From Filosporella fistucella (lineage: Eukaryota; Ascomycota; Leotiomycetes; Helotiales), in contig JAQJZZ010000002.1 of the NCBI GenBank assembly GCA_030077755.1, forward strand, positions 620,001-684,000: a DNA stretch of 64,000 nucleotides, read 5' to 3'. Shown piece after piece: positions 60,330-64,000 of this stretch; positions within the stretch are counted from its first letter, which is position 1; each line of letters opens with the position of its first letter. The translations under genes and the position numbers were made by a program. The notes under the pieces are model-generated. The model was not told where the DNA came from and ran no database searches. It worked only from the letters and a program-made list of their open reading frames with translations.

Positions 60330-62069
60330 CTTAAGATTTTTTAACTTTTATTTACTTTACGGATTTTAATACCCGTATATTAAGTCTTAATATCTATTTA
60401 TATTTGGGTATTCGGGTTTAAATATATGACCTAATATATTGCTCTTAAATAGAGTATTAGCCTTATAAATCCTTTTATAATTCCTTTATTATATAATATT
60501 CTAATAGCATTATTTTGCTAAAAACGATTCTCTATATCTTATTTATATAGTATCTAATACTTATAAAGTTATAAGGCTAGCGGTTCTGGTTTTATAAGGT
60601 TAATTTAATAGGTATTATATATATGATTTTAGGCTTTATATTTATAAAAGCTTATTTATAATATCCCTCTTTTATTAACCTTTATTAGTCTTTAAAATAT
60701 TCCTTATTTTAGTCCCTTCCTCTTAAGCTTAAATAATTCTTTAAATATAATTATTTTATTATCCTTAATTCTTATTATTCGCTATTCTCGGCTTTAATAG
60801 GTTAGGGTATCTTTTCATTGAATTATCTCTTATAATTCTCCTACTTAAGGGTCCTTTTAATAAACTTTCTTATAAAGTTAATATTTAGCAATATATTAGT
60901 CCTTAAAATCCGCGCGTCAAATTCCTTTATTAAATGCCTTATATTTAATTCCTCGCTCTTTTTCTTTTATATTAGGGTTTAATTAAATATTAATCTTTAC
61001 TTCCTTTAATTATTCTTTTATTATTTAATAAATATTAGATTATTATTTAATAAATATTAGATTATTATTTAATAATATAAGCTTTCTTTAATTTTGGGGT
61101 CCCCTTAATTATGGTATTTAAAGATTTCTTATCCTTTTAATTCCTTTTTTTCTTTTTCTTATAAGCTAATACAATATGTCTTAAGAGCCTATAATTAAAA
61201 TAGAATCCCTTTTCTTAGCGGTTTTATATTACCTTTAATAATAGCTTTTCCCTTTTATCTTATTTTAAAATAGTATTTAGCTTTATTGGATTTGACCATT
61301 TATTATCTTAAGGCTTATTTTTCTATTTTCCTAAATTGGCTAAATAACCTCCTTTTTCCTTTTATCCTATTAACCGTTATTTTCTCTAAAATTTAAATAT
61401 ACGATTATTAATTTATATAATATATTTAATTAGTGAGACCATATTATATAATTGGTTTTCTATGCGAGCCAGCTTTATATTAACGTAGGCCTTTAGCCCT
61501 TGCCAATAATAGCTTATTAAGGCTTTAATATCCTAGCCGGTCTAATTTGCGTATTTTTAAAATTCCGTAAAATAATTAATAATATTCCTAATTTACTTTA
61601 GGCTATAAAGGTATATTTCCGCTATTTTAACTTTATTAATATCTTTAAATATATAATAGATTTCCTTCTTAAATCCTTCTTATATCTCAAATATATTCCT
61701 TATAATAATTATAGCTCTATACGTATTTAAATATTAGAAGTAATTTATTAAAAATGGCTAAACCCATTTTATAGCTTTTCTTTATAGGTAAGAGGATATT
61801 TATAAAGCATAGCTTTTATTTATAAGGAACTTATTATTATTAAAGTAAATATAAAGTTTTACCTATAATAGGAAGACCTTTAATTCTCTTTAATTTCTTA
61901 TAAAAGTATTTAATAACTTAATCCTAAGTATTTCCGTAAGTTTTAATTTTATGGATTTAGGCTCCTTATTCTTTATAAAGACGTTATTGTCCTAAACTTA
62001 AGATATTAAAGGTATCCCTATAATATTGCTTTTTAGGCTAAGTATATTAGCTAGTGCTTTGCTAAATAT
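60330..62069 (-). pseudogene. gag: D1 gag and start of protease, truncated by A3
   Basis: From ATA (62069-62067, former ATG) on the reverse strand: gag N-terminus, capsid region near 61770, zinc knuckle region near 61190, up to CTTAA at the A3 LTR. More diverged from A/B/C than they are from each other, and most RIP-decayed. It includes a local direct repeat (ATAAATATTAGATTATTATT, about 61027-61070). Its continuation is 27766-28345. Confidence 0.85.
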
Positions 62070-62111
62070 ATTATCTAAATAAATCGGTATCCTTTAAAAA
62101 GGTGCTTAAAG

Positions 62112-62484
62112 TATAATGGTTATTATATGGGCCAATGCTTATATAATAATTTTAAGTAAAGGATAAGTATATTATAAGGACGTTCTGGTTATAATATTAT
62201 TAAGTATAAAAGATATTAATTAAAGTTAAGTATAAAGCTCTTATTTAATAATAAAAGTGCTAGTCTTATATAAAACCTTTGCTCTTAATTAAATCCTAAG
62301 GATCTTAAGATCCCTAATATTAAATCCTAAGATCTTAAAGATCCCAGGATCCATCACGTGATATTAGTCACAGGATCCCTTCTTTCCTAGGCCTATTGGG
62401 TCCCTGGGTCCTTTATTCCTAAGGCTTATATTGGCCTTAAGCATATTGCAATGCTTAAGGCTTCCTTATAATGTGACCATAATA
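62112..62484 (-). repeat. D1 5' LTR
   Basis: 373 bp, TATAATGG...ACCATAATA on the + strand (TG...CA before RIP on the element strand). CACGTG at 62355-62360; palindromic GGATCTTAAGATCC and GGATCC words near 62308-62352. Only one LTR remains; the 3' end was lost at the truncation at 28345. Confidence 0.85.
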
Positions 62485-62611
62485 CGAGTTATAATATTAA
62501 TAGCGCACGCGGCAATGCTAGTGGTAATAGAGTTATTAATAAATATAGTATTAATAATTAAAGGGTTAATAAATTATATTCCCGTCCTTAAAGGAATAAA
62601 GTTTAAAATGT
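62485..62611. other. Flank of D1 LTR, unknown
   Basis: 127 bp, less AT-rich than what follows. A + strand frame (62431-62613) can be read but begins inside the LTR, so it is not a gene. It could be the remains of whatever sequence D1 inserted into. Confidence 0.3.
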
Positions 62612-62800
62612 GAAATATATAAATAAGAGGCAATTTAATAAGTAAAATAAGTTATATTTTAATATGAGACTAAATTCTAGCCTTTTAAAATGCTAGAATT
62701 AAATTATTTAAGGGGTGCTTAAGGGGTTCTTATAAATTGTTAAATATAATTAAATAATTAAGGTTATATAAAATTATAATTTCAATTATATACCTAATAA
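62612..62800 (+). repeat. Dispersed repeat R, copy 2
   Basis: Nearly identical to 28354-28543; see copy 1. Similarity stops near TAATAA in both. Confidence 0.75.
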
Positions 62801-63740
62801 TACTTATTATTATTATTCTTTATTAATAAGCCTTATAGCTTAAGTAATACTTTTACTTTCCTTTAATATATATATATATATAATAAAGGTTTATCCTTTA
62901 TTTATATTTTATATTATATATCTTATAAATATTATTCTTAAGTCTTTTATAATATTAAGCTATTAATGCATTATTATTTTAAATAATTTACTTAATATAT
63001 TATTAAAATTTTATAATATATATTAAGGCTATTCTTTATTAATTAAGACCTTATAGCCTTTTCTTAGCTAATTATTATTTATTTATATTATTAAAGACTT
63101 TAAATATTTTATTCTTAAATTTATTAAATATATTAAAGATTTCCTTAATTAAATTGTTTTATTTATTAATCTTATAATTAAAGTAATTCTTTTAAGCTAT
63201 TTTTACTTATTTAAATATTAGTTTTATTAAAAAAAGTAATAGCTTAAAATACTTTTTTTAACATAGCTTTAAATTAATTATTATAAAACTTAAAATAAAT
63301 AATATATTAAAATAAGAAGAATTTCAATTTATTCCTTATTTTAAATTATTAAGAATTATAATAATAAATTATTTAAAATACTTATAAAATCCATTCTTTA
63401 AGATTTAACCTTATATAAAATAATTAAATAATATTTTTCTTTTAATTCTTAGCTATTTTATAATTAACTTATAATTATCTTATAAGATTAATTTATAATT
63501 AATATTAGCTTTATAAGGTAAATAAATAATTATTAATAATTATTTTTAGTTTAAGAGTAATTAAATATTAATATATCCTTAATTACTTAATTTATTAAAA
63601 GTAATAAAGCTTAATATAATTAAATAATTAATAGTAATGCCTTTATTTTAATAATTATATATAAAATAAATTTTAAAGCAAAAAAAATTATTTATTAATA
63701 AAATATATAATTTAAAATTTAAAATTCTAATATTTTGGTC
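62801..63740. other. Extremely AT-rich DNA, no gene seen
   Basis: Long runs of A/T words, a TA run near 62868-62882, no usable reading frame and no recognisable domain. Probably old, RIP-saturated repeat DNA. Confidence 0.55.
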
Positions 63741-63862
63741 TTATTATAATATAAGATTAATACTTTTATTTCTAAATAATAGCCTAATAACTAATTTTAA
63801 ATAATATTCTTTATATTAAATAATTTTTATAATTTAACTTGCTTTTATAATATATTAATTAT
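63741..63862 (+). repeat. Decayed chromovirus LTR relic
   Basis: Follows the inner part of the chromovirus LTRs word for word with many changes: ATAAGATTAATACTTTTATT, then TAATATTCTTTATATTAAAT, then CTTTTATAATATATTAATTA (compare 24920-25030). The outer ends are not recognisable. Confidence 0.5.
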
Positions 63863-63866
63863 ATAA

Positions 63867-63929
63867 TTTATAATATTTAAATATAAATTTATAATATTTA
63901 AGTATAAATTTATAATATTTAAGTATAAA
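63867..63929 (+). repeat. Three tandem 21-bp units
   Basis: Unit TTTATAATATTTAAGTATAAA repeated at 63867, 63888 and 63909, with one A/G difference in the first. Low-complexity minisatellite. Confidence 0.85.
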
Positions 63930-64000
63930 TTTTTTTAAATTAAAATATTAAGGAAATATAAAAAAGTTTTTAATTTTATCTTTTATATTTTCTTTTAATA

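Noticed and set aside
62431..62613. Hydrophobic 60-codon forward frame
   Set aside because: Starts inside the D1 LTR and has no relative in the window; probably chance in AT-rich DNA.
63867..63929. CRISPR-like array
   Set aside because: The 21-bp units are directly adjacent with no spacers; the setting is a fungal AT-rich region.

Overview
The window looks like an AT-rich, transposon-filled region of a filamentous ascomycete (Pezizomycotina) genome. I see no host gene. Nearly all CpA and TpG dinucleotides have become TpA. As a result the Gln and Trp codons of long, otherwise intact reading frames are now TAA, TAG or TGA, Cys has become Tyr, and catalytic Asp has become Asn. This is the signature of repeat-induced point mutation (RIP). 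Long ORFs are therefore lost, but reading frames can be followed through the stops and checked between copies.

Two kinds of LTR retrotransposon fill the window. (1) Chromoviruses (Ty3/gypsy with an integrase chromodomain): subfamily A (351-bp LTRs; A1 at 1-1489 + 26134-27765, A2 at 12564-19161, A3 at 35559-39295 + 57469-60329), B (357-bp LTRs; B1 at 11997-25079 around A2, B2 at 28815-35293), C (356-bp LTRs; C1 at 47524-54152) and D (373-bp LTR; D1 at 60330-62484 + 27766-28345). Their fused gag-pol frame is exactly 5,181 nt to its first TAA in all five copies that can be measured. (2) A second family, called L here, with 206-bp LTRs, 4-bp target duplications and about 11.5 kb of own sequence (L1 1490-26129, L2 39296-57464). 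Each L carries gag-protease, pol in the -1 frame behind a TTTTTTA slippery heptamer, an antisense ORF of about 440 codons, and a sense ORF of 837 codons. The last shows the HxD...H...R layout of a 2-oxoglutarate/Fe(II) dioxygenase.

Layout: A1 pol is split by L1; the last ORF of L1 is split by B1; the gag of B1 is split by A2. After A1 come a truncated D1 piece, a low-complexity flank with complete element B2, then A3 (reverse). A3 is split by L2, and L2 is split by C1. The other part of D1 follows with its 5' LTR, and the window ends in about 1.2 kb of very AT-rich DNA with an LTR relic. Target-site duplications fix the insertion order: D1, then A1/A3, then L1/L2, then B1 and C1, then A2.

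Points of most interest: the oxygenase-like cargo ORF of L; its antisense partner; antisense ORFs beside the 3' LTR of the chromoviruses (a Cys6 zinc-cluster-like protein in A and C, a different one in B); the frameshift signal; and a target duplication whose halves are about 32.5 kb apart in opposite orientation, which records an inversion (or a misassembly) through A1 and A3.
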